Source of the DNA: Perilla frutescens
Taxonomy: Eukaryota; Streptophyta; Magnoliopsida; Lamiales; Lamiaceae
Assembly: GCA_026008535.1 (NCBI GenBank)
Contig: BRKX01000018.1
Location: 20,530,088 to 20,594,087 of the forward strand
Direction: 5' to 3'
Length of the DNA: 64,000 nucleotides
In this document: positions 25,634-37,014 of the stretch, piece after piece
How the letters are laid out: each line of letters starts with the position of its first letter
Numbering within the stretch: position 1 is the stretch's first letter
The notes under the pieces: model-generated
What the model was told of the DNA's origin: nothing
Database searches by the model: none
What the model saw: only the letters and a program-made list of their open reading frames with translations
Program-made: the position numbers and the translations under genes

Positions 25634-27211
25634 TGACGCGCGGTCGTTTCGCGCTCAAAATGAATTTGTATGCTCCTGTGCCCACAACGAGCGTAGCTAG
25701 CTATGAGTAAGGGTCGATCCCACAGAGAGCTGATGCGATCTTACTTTCGAGTCACTAATCACAAAAGGGGGTTTGGTACCGTGGTCACAACAATGGAAAT
25801 TAAATTTGTAAAAATAAACTAGAGAGATATCAAATAATAAAAGGTTCCGGAACTTGAACTAGAATCCAGTTTAACTTATACTCACTTGATCATGGGCACA
25901 TCGATTTTCCTACACGATTAAATCACCTAGTTATGGAGACCGGATTCCTCGCTGCGTCTCCTTATTCATCCGTTCAGATTAGGTTTAAAGGTGATTCCTA
26001 GTCCATTAAACCCCTAACCTATCACCCACCCCCGATTCCCCAAAGAGATGTAAATGAATAGGAAGCAGTGTGCCCTAGACGAACCCAAGTTTACTGTGTT
26101 TACTGATTCCTCGTGTGCCCACAACAACCCACCGATTTCCCAGTTACCATTTAAATTAACACACAGTCACGATTCGCTAATCCAATTAACCCTGGTGTGC
26201 CCTCTACAACTAAAGAGTGATCAGCCACATTAGTTATATTAAACTCACGCTCACTTGGAATAAGAACAAAAATCGATAGAAACCTAATCGTGCAGTAATG
26301 TGCCCACACGGCCTCACGAGTATTTAAGTGTTTTGTTAAACCTTCATCTTTAGTTCAAATTCTGGAATATAGATCTAGCTACTCATACTATAAAGAACTG
26401 TAAATGCATAAATTAAAGACATGATAAATAGGAAAAACTTACTGGAATTGAATAAAAACTCGTCCAACACCAACGATGAACAGCAACAACATTAAATATA
26501 AATCCTAACCTCTGTGGGCATAAGGCCCCAGATTGTCTTGCTGCCGGAGCAGCGTTAAAACTAAACTAATGGCGAAAGTAAAAGTGCAGAAACAATAGGG
26601 TACGAAGTGTGTCCTCCTAACAATCAAAACTAGTATTTTAAAAGAGTACAAAGATCGAATCTAAATCCCCAAAAATGAGGAGTCTTCAATATCTGCAGGA
26701 TTCGCTATGCCCTGCTGGAATCTGCCTATATAAGGAAACTTCCTTATCTGCTGGATCTCTGTGCCCACTGGAATCTGCCTGTATAAGGAAACTTCCTTAG
26801 GTGGTGGAATGCATCCCGTTATTTTAGGGATGCCATCCCTTTCTTCCAAATTGCTTCCCAAGAGTCCACCTATGAACAATCTTTCCTTCTTCTATTCAGA
26901 TTTCGAAATCAATCAAGTTCCAACGCCAGCTTTGTCTTCTTTCAACAGAATCCCGCTTTTTCCGGGAATGCCCTCTTCACTGCCTCTTCTGAATCTGTGA
27001 GAGTATCGTGGGCACGACATCTTCTGCTCAGGTCTAATATGCCCATTTCATCGATTTCAGTCAAATTGAGGCCAAAATGCCTCTTTCGCCAGATTTCACT
27101 CCTGTCATGCCCAAACAACTTTCCTGGTTCTTTTCCAACACAAAAGACACTAAAAGGGACATTTAGAGCGACTAAAATGCCCAGAAAAACACGAAATAAA
27201 TGGACTTATCA
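25634..27211 (-). repeat. 3' LTR (left) of the Athila-like element
   Basis: About 1578 bp. It includes a duplicated module of about 32 bp (26714-26746 and 26768-26799) with GGAATCTGCCTATATAAGGA and GGAATCTGCCTGTATAAGGA. On the element's sense strand these give a TATATAGG box and a mutated TATACAGG copy. Confidence 0.92.
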
Positions 27212-28892
27212 CACCCACACACTTTAGTCATGATTGTCCTCAAGCATGGGGTACGAAGAACCCAGAAAAAGAAAAACAAAAAAGGAAAGGAAAAGAAACA
27301 GACACGAAAAAAAAACAAAACATGCAACCTGTTAATCCGTGTGGGCACAGCGTTTCAATAACCAACTTTTCCAATTAATAGCGTAATCAGCATGCCCTAG
27401 TAAGTCAAAATTGAATTGAGCGTATAGGTCCTCCCACACTCTCTTCACACCGTGTTTAGGCTTAGTGTTTTCACTCAAATTCATTCATTCTATACTTATT
27501 CATTCCATAAGCTTGCAAGTGCTCTTTCTTCAATTTCATTAAGTGGAAAAATGCATAAATATCAAAAGGACTTTTATGGGCTGTAATGGGGCTCTTTAGG
27601 TAAGGTGGGGTTCTTTTGGTATTGGGCTAAAACTCTCAGAAGCGTTCATTGGACATACCACCATTTATTTTCAACTTACTTCCTCATGCCCTCATTCACT
27701 GTTCAGATTACGAATTTTTCGTTCGTGTGGGCATTTTGAACATTCAGATTAGGGGAAAACTTTTTTTTTCTTTTTTTTTTTCTTTTTTTTTCTCTCTTTT
27801 TTTTTCGTTCCCTCTATCTTTTTCTTACAATTTCAATTTCTTCAAAACCATCCAGAGACTCCTTCTACTTCTGGTTTTTGTAATGCCCTGGCTTTATATA
27901 GTGAGGTAAATAAAAAAAAACTGCCAGGGCATTTTATTGGCTCAAAAGGGCTGCAAAGCTGTGTCAAAGGTTGGTTTTTATTTGGCTTAGTGGGCTCAAG
28001 CAAGAAAATGCCTAAATCATCTACACATGCATTTTAAACTTTCTGATTTTAAAGTAGAGCAAAAGCAAGTACTAGAAATTCTAAGCACAGAATGTACACA
28101 CATGAAAAGAGAATGCTGTAAAATGGGCATAACAACACAGGCTCAAATCTCACCAGGTTAATGCTCAACTCATTCATCATCCCTGCTTCTAGTGTGGGCA
28201 TGCTGACTCGATTAGCAATTTTATTACATTCACAACCCAGAAACTAGTGCTCCTCAAATCTTAACAGATAGCATGCTGACTCAAACGACCCACCAACACA
28301 CTTTGCACAAAGCAAAGTGTTCAAACTGACTCAACAACAAAAGACAACAACCCAAATGCCCCCACCCACACACTTTGCTTGAGGCAAAGTGGGTAGAATA
28401 AGGGCGACACCAAAAAGAATGAAAATCAAAAGACATAAAAGAAAATGAATTGAACCAGGTTGGTGGATGTAGGGTAAGTAAAACCAACATATTTGAAATA
28501 TGCGGTAAAGGCTTGCTCAATCTTCCTCAAGAGGGTATCAATAGTCTGATACAGGGCATTCTCCATGCCATCCCGTCTCTTCATGGTCATTCTGGCACCA
28601 TCTCTTCTTGCTGTGCCCTTCCGCCTGGTGTCTTCCTGCTTGTCCCTATAGAAAATGAGAACAGAATGCTCGAAGGGTCTGTCTTCGGCACAAAAGAAAT
28701 AGGGTTGCTCTCCTCTCATCCTCAACTACATCTTGCATTTTTTTTTCAGACAGATAATAGAAAAACTCTCCTAGTCTAGTTTGATAAATCAGAAAAAAAT
28801 TTATTAAAATTACTGAAAAAGAAATAAATTAAAAACCTGGGTTGCCTCCCAGTAGCGCCCTAGTTACTGTCGTGGGCACGACACCTTCCAAT
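27212..28892 (-). other. 3' untranslated region of the Athila-like element, without an env-like ORF
   Basis: About 1.7 kb between the pol stop codon and the left LTR, the place where some Athila elements carry an env-like gene. Only short frames are present; the longest minus-strand one, 28426-28725, has no recognised domain. A pyrimidine-rich run lies at about 27760-27825. The CACCCACACACTTTAG segment next to the LTR is the complement of a purine-rich stretch and should include the polypurine tract. Confidence 0.6.
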
Positions 28893-31800
28893 TCAGATAT
28901 AGATGGGCTCTACGAGCCAGACCAGTCTGACATCCTGGTCTGTGTGCCCCAGGTAAGGTTTCAGTCTGTGGCCATTAACCTTGAAACGCCCTCCAGTATC
29001 TGGATTCTTCAGCTCAACGGCTCCATTGGGGCATTCTACGTACACTTCAAATGGACCAACCCACTTGGTCTTCAGATTTCCTCCCATCAATTTAAACCTT
29101 GAATGGTACAAAAGAACTTGTTGCCCCGGAGTAAAGATCTTCCTTCTAATCACTTGATCATGGAGCCTCTTCATTTTTTCCTTGTAAAGAACAACATTGT
29201 CATAGGCCTCCATCCTCATTTCTTCCAGCTCTTGAATCTGGAATTTTCTGAAATGCCCGGCTGCATCCTTGTCCATGTTCAGCTTCTGCAGTGCCCATCG
29301 TGCCTTGTATTCCAGCTCAATCGGTAAATGGCAGCATTTCCCAAACAGCATCCTATATGGGGACATCCCGATTGGAGTTTTGAAAGCAGTTCGGTATGCC
29401 CACAGGGCATCATCCAGATGTTGACTCCAATCCTTTCGACTTGGATTAACTACCTTCCCAAGAATGGCTTTAATTTCTCAATTTGAGACTTCAGCTTGTC
29501 CATTCGCTTGTGGATGATAGGCTGTTGTCACACGGTGATTCACCCCATATTTCTTCAATAATTTTTCTAGGGTTTGGTTGCAAAAATGTGTTCCTTGATC
29601 GCTGATGATGGACCTGGGCACACCAAACCGGCTGAAAATATGAGATTTCAGAAATGCGGTCACTACTCTTGCATCATTGGTAGGAGTAGCCTTTGCTTCC
29701 ACCCATTTGGACACATAATCAACTGCCAGGATGATGTAATGGTTCCCCCTTGAGTTTGCGAGGGGTCCTATGAAATCCATTCCCCAAACATCGAAAATTT
29801 CCACTGGCATGATGGGTGTCATGGGCATTTCGTTCCTCCTTGTGATGTTCCCAACTCTCTGGCACTGATCACATCTCTTGCATATGTTGTGGGCATCCTT
29901 GAAAATCATGGGCCAAAAGAACCCACAGTCCAGAATTCTTCTTGCTGTTCGGTTTGGTCCGAAATGCCCTCCGCAAGCAAAGTTATGGCAATGCTTCAAA
30001 ATATCCTCAATTTCATTGTCAGGGACACATCTTTTTATGATCTGATCAGCACACCTCCTCCATAGAATAGGGCTGTCCCATGCATAAAACTTGCTCTCGT
30101 GCCTCAGTTTATTCTTTTGGTACCTCGAGTACCCAATTGGCAGCTCTCCAGACTCTAAATAATTCACTATATCTGCATACCAGGGCTCTCGTGTGCCCCA
30201 TGCTGAGTACAGATGCTCATCAGGGAAGTGATCCGTAATGGGCATTTCATCTCCTTTTTCATTCAGCACCCGGCTTAGATGATCGGCTACCAAGTTTTGT
30301 GCCCCACTCTTATCTTTTATCTCGACATCGAACTCCTGCAAGAGCAGGATCCATCTAATTAGTCTCGGCTTTGTCTCCTTCTTGGCCATCAAGTGCCGTA
30401 GGGCACTGTGATCTGTGTAAACAATGCTCTTCGTCCCCAAGAGATAGGACTGAAACTTCTCGAATGCAAAAACTACTGCTAGCAGCTCCTTCTCAGTAGT
30501 GGTGTAATTACACTGTGCCCCATTTAGAGTTTTGGAAGCATAGTAAATTACATGGCTTTCTTTTCCTCTTTTCTGACCCAATACAGCGCCCACAGCGTAG
30601 CCACTGGCGTCACACATAATCTCAAAGGGCATTCCCCAATCTGGTGGCTGAATAACTGATACTGTAACCAGTTGCTTCTTCAGAAAATTGAATGCCTTTT
30701 TACATTCCTCATCAAATTCAAATGGGACATCTTGCTGCAATAAGTGAGTAATAGGCTGGGTAATTTTTCCAAAATCTTTTATGAACCTCTTGTAGAATCC
30801 AGCGTGCCCCAAAAAGCCTCTCACTTGTTTCACCGAAGTGGGGTATGGTAATTTCTCAATTATGTCCACTTTGGCTTTATCGACCTCAATGCCCCTCTCG
30901 AAAATCACATGGCCCAGTACAATGCCCTCTCTGACCATGAAATGACATTTTTCGTAGTTCAGCACTAGGCATTTGTCCACACAACGCTACAACACCTTCT
31001 CTAAATTATCTAAGCATCGATCAAAGCAGCTCCCATACACCGTGAAGTCATCCATGAACACCTCAATGCAGTTTTCAAACAAATCGGAGAATATGCTCAT
31101 CATACAACGCTGAAATGTGCCCGGAGCATTGCAGAGGCCAAAGGGCATTCTGCGGTAGGCAAATATGCCGAATGGGCACGTGAATGTTGTTTTCTCCTGG
31201 TCCTCTTGACTCACTGCAATTTGCATGTATCCTGAGTATCCGTCCAGGAAACAAAAGAACTTGTTCCCTGCGAGTCTCTCCAGCATCTGGTCAATGAATG
31301 GAAGTGGGAAATGATCCTTCAGCATGACCGTGTTCAGCTTCCGGTAATCAATGCAAACTCTCCAGCCAGTTTGCAGTCGTGTGGGCACAAGCTCTCCTTT
31401 TTCATTTTTCACAACTTGAATGCCCGACTTCTTGGGCACAACATGGATTGGACTGACCCACCTGCTGTCTGAAATTGGGTATATAATGCCCTGGTCCAGT
31501 AGCTTAATTATCTCCTTTAGCACCACATCCTTCATCACCGGATTGAGCTTTCTTTATGGATCATGAACGGGCTTTGCATCATCTTCCAACAAAATCTTGT
31601 GCATACAAACTGCTGGGCTAATGCCCTTTATATCTGCTAAAGTCCATCCGAGTGCCTCCTTGTACAGTCTCAGCAATCTCAAAAGGCGGTCTTCATCAGC
31701 TTGATTCAACCCCGCACTAATTATCACTGGGAGTGTCTCATTATCTCCCAAGTAGGCATACTTCAAATGCCTTGGCAATGCCTTCAACTCTAGTGTGGGC

Positions 31801-34304
31801 GCTCTAACAATAGAAGACATCATTCTGTCATCACTTCTCCGAATGGGCACACCATAGTCCACACATCCATATGACATTTCTTCCAATGAGTACAGTATCA
31901 TAATTCCATCCCTCATGTCATCATCCTCGTCCAGGGCATCCTAGTCAAGCAGTCCATCCCACAATGCCCATTCCAGCGGTTCTCTGTTGCTCACCATGGA
32001 TAAAGTAGAACGGCTCGGGGAATGAAATGAATTCACAAAATTACAATTTTCTGTATCCGGGGGGTGTTTCATGGCTTTAAAAATGTTGAACGTCACCTTC
32101 TCCCCATCAAACTCACACGTCAGTGTGCCCTTGTCCACATCAATCTTGGTTCGAGCTGTCTTCATGAAAGGCCTCCCCAGCAACAAAATTGAAGATTTTG
32201 ATGTCGCTGTGCCCATGTCAAGCATATAAAAATCTGCTGGGAATATAAACTCATCCACCTTGACCAATACATCTTCAATGAGGCCTTCTGGATAAACATT
32301 AGATCGGCCAGCAAGTTGAATGACCACACGGGTCTCCTTTAAAGGTCCAATCTTTAATTCTTTGAACACCGACAGGGGCATTACGTTGATTGATGCCCCC
32401 AAATCCAGCATGGCCTTTTCAACTTTTCTGTCTCCAATTAAGCAAAGGATCATGAACATCCCTGGATCATCACACTTCTTGGGTAACTTCCTTTGTATCA
32501 CAGCCGATACATTCTCCCCAACTATGAACCTTGCATCATCATTGAATCGCACCTTTCTGGTACAAAGCTCCTTTAGAAACCGGGCATACCGTGGTACTTG
32601 CCTGATTGCCTCGATCAGTGGGATGTTGATCTCCACCTTGCTGAATACTTTTAGCATCTCCCTGGTTTCTTCTTCTTTTCTATTTTGTGCCAATCTCCCT
32701 GGAAAGGGAGGTTTCCGTCTCTCTGGAATGGGCACTTTGGCAGGCTGTTTTACTTCCGGGATGGGCATAGTATCAGTCTGCTCGGCTTCTTGTGCCTTGT
32801 CTCCTGTGTGAATTTTTTCCACTTCTTCCTCCAAGGGCACATCGTCCTTCTCTTCTCTTGGCCTGACCATCTCCGGAAGCTCTTTTCCACTCCTCAATAC
32901 TACTGCATTCACTTGTTCTCTCGGGTTTTCAACCTGGGAAGGTAACTTTCCATTTTTCTCTTCCATCTTGTGCATGGCTTGAGCCAATTGATTGATTTGC
33001 TTGCTCATATGTGAAAGACCAGCTCGAGTTTCTTGCTTGAATTTTTCGTTCTCCTCAGCCATGGCATAGACAAGATCTTCTAGCCTTTGCTTTCTCTTTT
33101 CTTCTGGTGGCGGCAATGGGCGTGCAGAATGCCCATCCTCTGGCCTTCTCCATCTGAAGTTTTCATGGTCTCTCCAGCCAGGGTTATAAGTCTGGAAATT
33201 GGGATCATATCTTTTGGAATGCCCATTCTGGCCACCTACAACATTTACTTCTTCCACCGCGTCTTGTAGAGTTGGGCATTCATCAGTGAAATGAAGTACA
33301 CTCTTGCATACTCCACAAGGTCTGGGCTTTTTCGCCATGTTCACACCAGACAAGATCTTTTCGATTTTATCACATAATCTGTCAATTCTGCTGTCTTGGT
33401 CTGGTGCCCTCTCTGATTCACTGACAACCCGAATGCCCTCTCCGCCAAAGTCTCGGTTGTCTTCAGCCATCTCCGTGAGAATTCTGAATGCTTCAACAGG
33501 CTGCTTGTTCAGTATAGACCCTCCACATGAGGCATCCACGATTGTCCTCTCATGTGGTCTCAATCCTCCAACAAAATACTGAATCAAATCGTGTTCAGTA
33601 ATCTGGTGCTGTGGGCATTTCACCAGCATTGCCTGGAATCTTCCCCAGTAGTCATAGAAACTCTCGTTGGTTCCCATCTTCAGGCTCCCTATCCTTCTTC
33701 TCATTTCTTGCACTCTGGATGCTGGGAAATATTTTTCCAAGAACTTCTGCTGAAGTTGTCTCCATGTGGTCACAGCGCCAGTCGGCAATGTATACAGCCA
33801 GTCCCGTGTCCCATCCTGAAGAGTGAAAGGGAACGAGACCAACCGCACATACTCTTCTCGTCCATGGTTGGATGGTTGAGTCTGGCAAACCATCTCAAAA
33901 TCTTGCAAGTGTCTTTGTGGATCCTCTCCGGGCATTCCGTGGAACTTCGGCAAGATTTGGATAAAGTTTGCATGAATATCTCAGTTCTGAGTCACAGCTG
34001 GGAGTGTAATGCCCATCAGGCGCAGATTCATGTTGGTCGGGAAAACCAAATGCCTTAAAGTCCTGTTATCCTCCGCATCTCCATTTGCGGCATTCCCATT
34101 TGCGGCCATGTTGATAGTGTGGCCGTTCTCAAACTGTCCTTCCTCCTCGTGCCCTTCATCTCCTTGATCTTCTGGTAGTGTGGGCTCACGAGGTCTGTTT
34201 GCAGCTCGTCGTGCCCTCTTCACTGCTGCCCTGTTTTTCCTCAAAGTCTTCTCTATCTTCGGATCGTACAATAGAGTTTCTTCTGAAAAGCTCCTGGGCA
34301 TCAA
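28893..34304 (-). pseudogene. Athila-like gag-pol polyprotein in one frame with five nonsense codons
   Basis: One continuous minus-strand frame of about 1803 codons runs from 34304 to 28893. Gag includes PKFHGMPGEDPQRHLQDF and a zinc knuckle CGVCKSVLHFTDEC. Protease shows DLGASINVMP, RT shows YRKLNTVMLKDHFPLPFIDQ and FMDDF, and RNase H shows CDASGYAVGAVLGQ. Integrase shows GHFG, CKRCDQCQR, WGMDFIGPL and DQGTHFCN, and a C-terminal region ends near 28895. Stops lie at 33981-33983 (TGA), 31941-31943 (TAG), 31554-31556 (TAA), 30987-30989 (TAG) and 29478-29480 (TGA). All can arise by single C-to-T or G-to-A changes, and no frameshift is needed. Confidence 0.92.
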
Positions 34305-34350
34305 CTTCTAGGCACACCAATTTGGAAAGTAAAATCACTGGAAATCAGCT

Positions 34351-34367
34351 CCCCGGCAACGGCGCCA
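34351..34367 (-). other. Primer binding site of the Athila-like element (tRNA-Asp type)
   Basis: The plus strand reads CCCCGGCAACGGCGCCA, the 3' end of plant tRNA-Asp(GUC) including CCA. On the element strand it is the matching primer site, four bases inside the 5' LTR (34372-35950). Confidence 0.85.
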
Positions 34368-34371
34368 ATTT

Positions 34372-35950
34372 TGACGCGCGGTCGTTTCGCGCTCAAAATG
34401 AATTTGTATGCTCCTGTGCCCACAGCGAGCGTAGCTAGCTATGAGTAAGGGTCGATCCCACAGAGAGCTGATGCGATCTTACTTTCGAGTCACCAATCAC
34501 AAAAGGGGGTTTGGTACCGTGGTCACAACAATGGAAATTAAATCTGCAAAAATAAACTAGAGAGATATCAAATAATAAAAGGTTCCGGAACTTGAACTAG
34601 AATCCAGTTTAACTTATACTCACTCGATCATGCGCACAGTGATTTTTCTACACGATTAAATCACCTAGTTATGGAGACCGGATTCCTCGCTGCGTCTCCT
34701 TATTCATCCGTTCAGATTAAGTTTAAAGGTGATTCCTCGTCCATTAAACCCCTAACCTATCACCCACCCTCCGGTTCCCCAAAGAGATATAAATGAATAG
34801 GAAGCAGTGTGTCCTAGACGAACCCAAGTTTACTGTGTTTACTGATTCCTCGTGTGCCCACAGCAACCCACCGATTTCCCAGTTACCATTTGAATTAACA
34901 CACAGTCACGATTCACTAATCCAATTAACCCTGGTGTGCCCTCTACAACTAAAGAGTGATCAGCCACATTAGTTATATTAAACTCACGCTCACTTGGAAT
35001 AAGAACAAAAATCGGCAGAAACCTAATCGTGCAGTAATGTGCCCACACGGCCTCACGAGTATTTAAGTGTTTTGTTAAACCTTCATCTTTAGTTCAAATT
35101 CCGAAATATAGATCTAGCTACTCATACTATAAAGAACTGTAAATGCATAAATTAAAGACATGATAAATAGGAAAAACTTACTGGAATTGAATAAAAACTC
35201 GTCCAACACCAACGATGAACAGCAATAACATTAAATATAAATCCTAACCTCTGTGGGCATAAGGCCCCAGATTGTCTTGCTGCCGGAGCAACGTTAAAAC
35301 TAAACTAATGGCGAAAGTAAAAGTGCAGAAACAATAGGGTACGAAGTGTGTCCTCCTAACAATCAAAACTAGTATTTTAAAAGAGTACAAAGATCGAATC
35401 TAAATCCCCAAAAATGAGGAGTCTTCAATATCTGCCGGATTCGCTATGCCCTGCTGGAATCTGCCTATATAAGGAAACTTCCTTATCTGCTGGATCTCTG
35501 TGCCCACTAGAATCTGCCTGTATAAGGAAACTTCCTTAGGTGGTGGAATGCATCCCGTTATTTTAGGGATGCTATCCCTTTCTTCCAAATTGCTTCCCAA
35601 GAGTCCACCTATGAACAATCTTTCCTTCTTCTATTCAGATTTCGAAATCAATCAAGTTCCAACGCCAGCTTTGTCTTCTTTCAACAGAATCCCGCTTTTT
35701 CCGGGAATGCCCTCTTCACTGCCTCTTCTGAATCTGTGCGAGTACTGTGGGCACGACATCTTCTGCTCAGGTCTAATATGCCCATTTCATCGATTTCAGT
35801 CAAATTGAGGCCAAAATGCCTCTTTCGCCAGATTTCACTCCTGTCATGCCCAAACCACTTTCCTGGTTCTTTTCCGACACAAAAGACACTAAAAAGGACA
35901 TTTAGAGCGACTAAAATGCCCAGAAAAATACGAAATAAATGGACTTATCA
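34372..35950 (-). repeat. 5' LTR (right) of the Athila-like element
   Basis: About 1579 bp, nearly identical to the left LTR. Most differences are single substitutions, many of them transitions such as CACAACGAG/CACAGCGAG. The target duplication ATATG follows at 35951-35955. Confidence 0.92.
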
Positions 35951-35955
35951 ATATG

Positions 35956-37014
35956 GTGTGGGTAAACACACGGTTAGATCATATCATCAGTTCTTTGTAA
36001 TGTATTAAAAGGCTCACGGTCTAGATGGCACTGAACCTGCTATCGGTACGCCGTAGAATAATCTGATAGTTAGTTTATCTTGACTAACTGATTATTCTAA
36101 TACACGGGCAAGTGTATTGAGGTGGATCTACTTAGGATTCTATTCTCTATTCTGACCTTAAATGAGAGAATAAGAATCCACAGAGTTCGGGTTCTTAACC
36201 CCTATATATTGGCGGACATATACATAAAGCTTGTGTGGTACTACTCAAGGATAAGATATTAATTAATTATAGCTGTCAGAAGCTTACATAATTAATTAAT
36301 GGGCATTATATCTTAAACACGGGGAATGGCTGGACTAAAGGAGAAAGCATATTCAGAAATATGTATTAAATTGGTAGGTCAGTATTATTTCTTTAGTGGA
36401 ATAAAAATAATACTTAATTTATTTAATAATATCCTAAGTTTATTGGATATTGGAAATTAAATAAATTAGCAGGCCAATTTAATATTCTTCTAGATCCCTA
36501 TTGTAGCCCAATATGACTTTAATGGACTGGAGATAGAAAAAGAGATAGAGGCCCAAACCCAGTAGGTTTGGGACACTGAAATTTCGCCCACCCCCTTATA
36601 TATAAGTGGGTGGGGGACGAAATTTTAAGCATATAGATCAACTCCTTTTGTGTTCTCTTTATCTCCACAGATTCCATACCGATCTAGTAGATTTCAGCCC
36701 ACCCTGAAACTAGATTCAGTTCGGGAATACAACAGAAGATCAAGGAGTGGAATATCACAGTGGGCGCCGATCATCATCATACACAACAACAAGATTAGAC
36801 CTTTAATCTTGTCCTCCACCCGTCGTTTGATTTGTAAGTCGTTTTTCGATTCTATGTTTCCACTTTAGTAGAATCGTTTAAACCGGATTTGCATGTTAAT
36901 TAAACTCAGTTAATTAAAGCATATGAGATGCATGAATTTATGATCTACATGACATTAGGATTAATGAACATCCAATTAGATCCTGCGGTGGTTCAATTCG
37001 AAAAAACCCCAACA
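35956..37014 (+). repeat. 3' LTR of the outer Copia, right piece
   Basis: It continues the Copia 3' LTR after the Athila-like insertion and ends CCCCAACA. Compared with the 5' LTR it lacks about 210 bp after GGACATATAC (near 36224). AGGGA at 37015-37019 is the probable target duplication of the Copia. Confidence 0.9.

Larger units (their letters stand above)
25634..35950 (-). mobile_element. Athila-like Ty3/Gypsy retrotransposon nested in the Copia 3' LTR
   Basis: A 10.3-kb element with LTRs of about 1578 bp (25634-27211 and 34372-35950) beginning TGACGCG and ending ACTTATCA. A perfect target-site duplication ATATG lies at 25629-25633 and 35951-35955. Its orientation is minus: the tRNA-Asp-type primer site is next to the right LTR and the polyprotein reads leftward. 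The protease DLGASINVMP, the RT style and the tRNA-Asp primer site support the Athila clade. The LTRs are about 98% alike by eye, so insertion was fairly recent. The coding frame is interrupted only by nonsense codons. Confidence 0.92.
18929..37014 (+). mobile_element. Copia LTR retrotransposon (outer element) inserted in the DUF1985-Ulp1 gene
   Basis: The element starts TGTTGG and ends CCAACA. Its 5' LTR is 18929-20348; its 3' LTR is 25491-25633 plus 35956-37014, split by the Athila-like element. The flanks GGGGA (18924-18928) and AGGGA (37015-37019) form a probable 5-bp target-site duplication with one mismatch. The order gag, protease, integrase, RT, RNase H is that of Ty1/Copia. Excluding the nested element it is about 7.8 kb. 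The polyprotein frame contains nonsense codons, so it is not autonomous today. Confidence 0.9.

Noticed and set aside
28426..28725. 99-codon minus-strand frame downstream of Athila pol, considered as an env-like gene
   Set aside because: It is short, has no recognisable domain or membrane segment, and nothing extends it. Not supported as an env gene.
32320..34058. Plus-strand frames of 86-168 codons across the Athila gag region
   Set aside because: They are antisense shadows of the minus-strand gag-pol frame.
34351..34367. Sequence identical to the 3' end of a tRNA-Asp
   Set aside because: Only the last 17 bases of the tRNA are present and they lie next to the LTR, so this is a retrotransposon primer site and not a tRNA gene.
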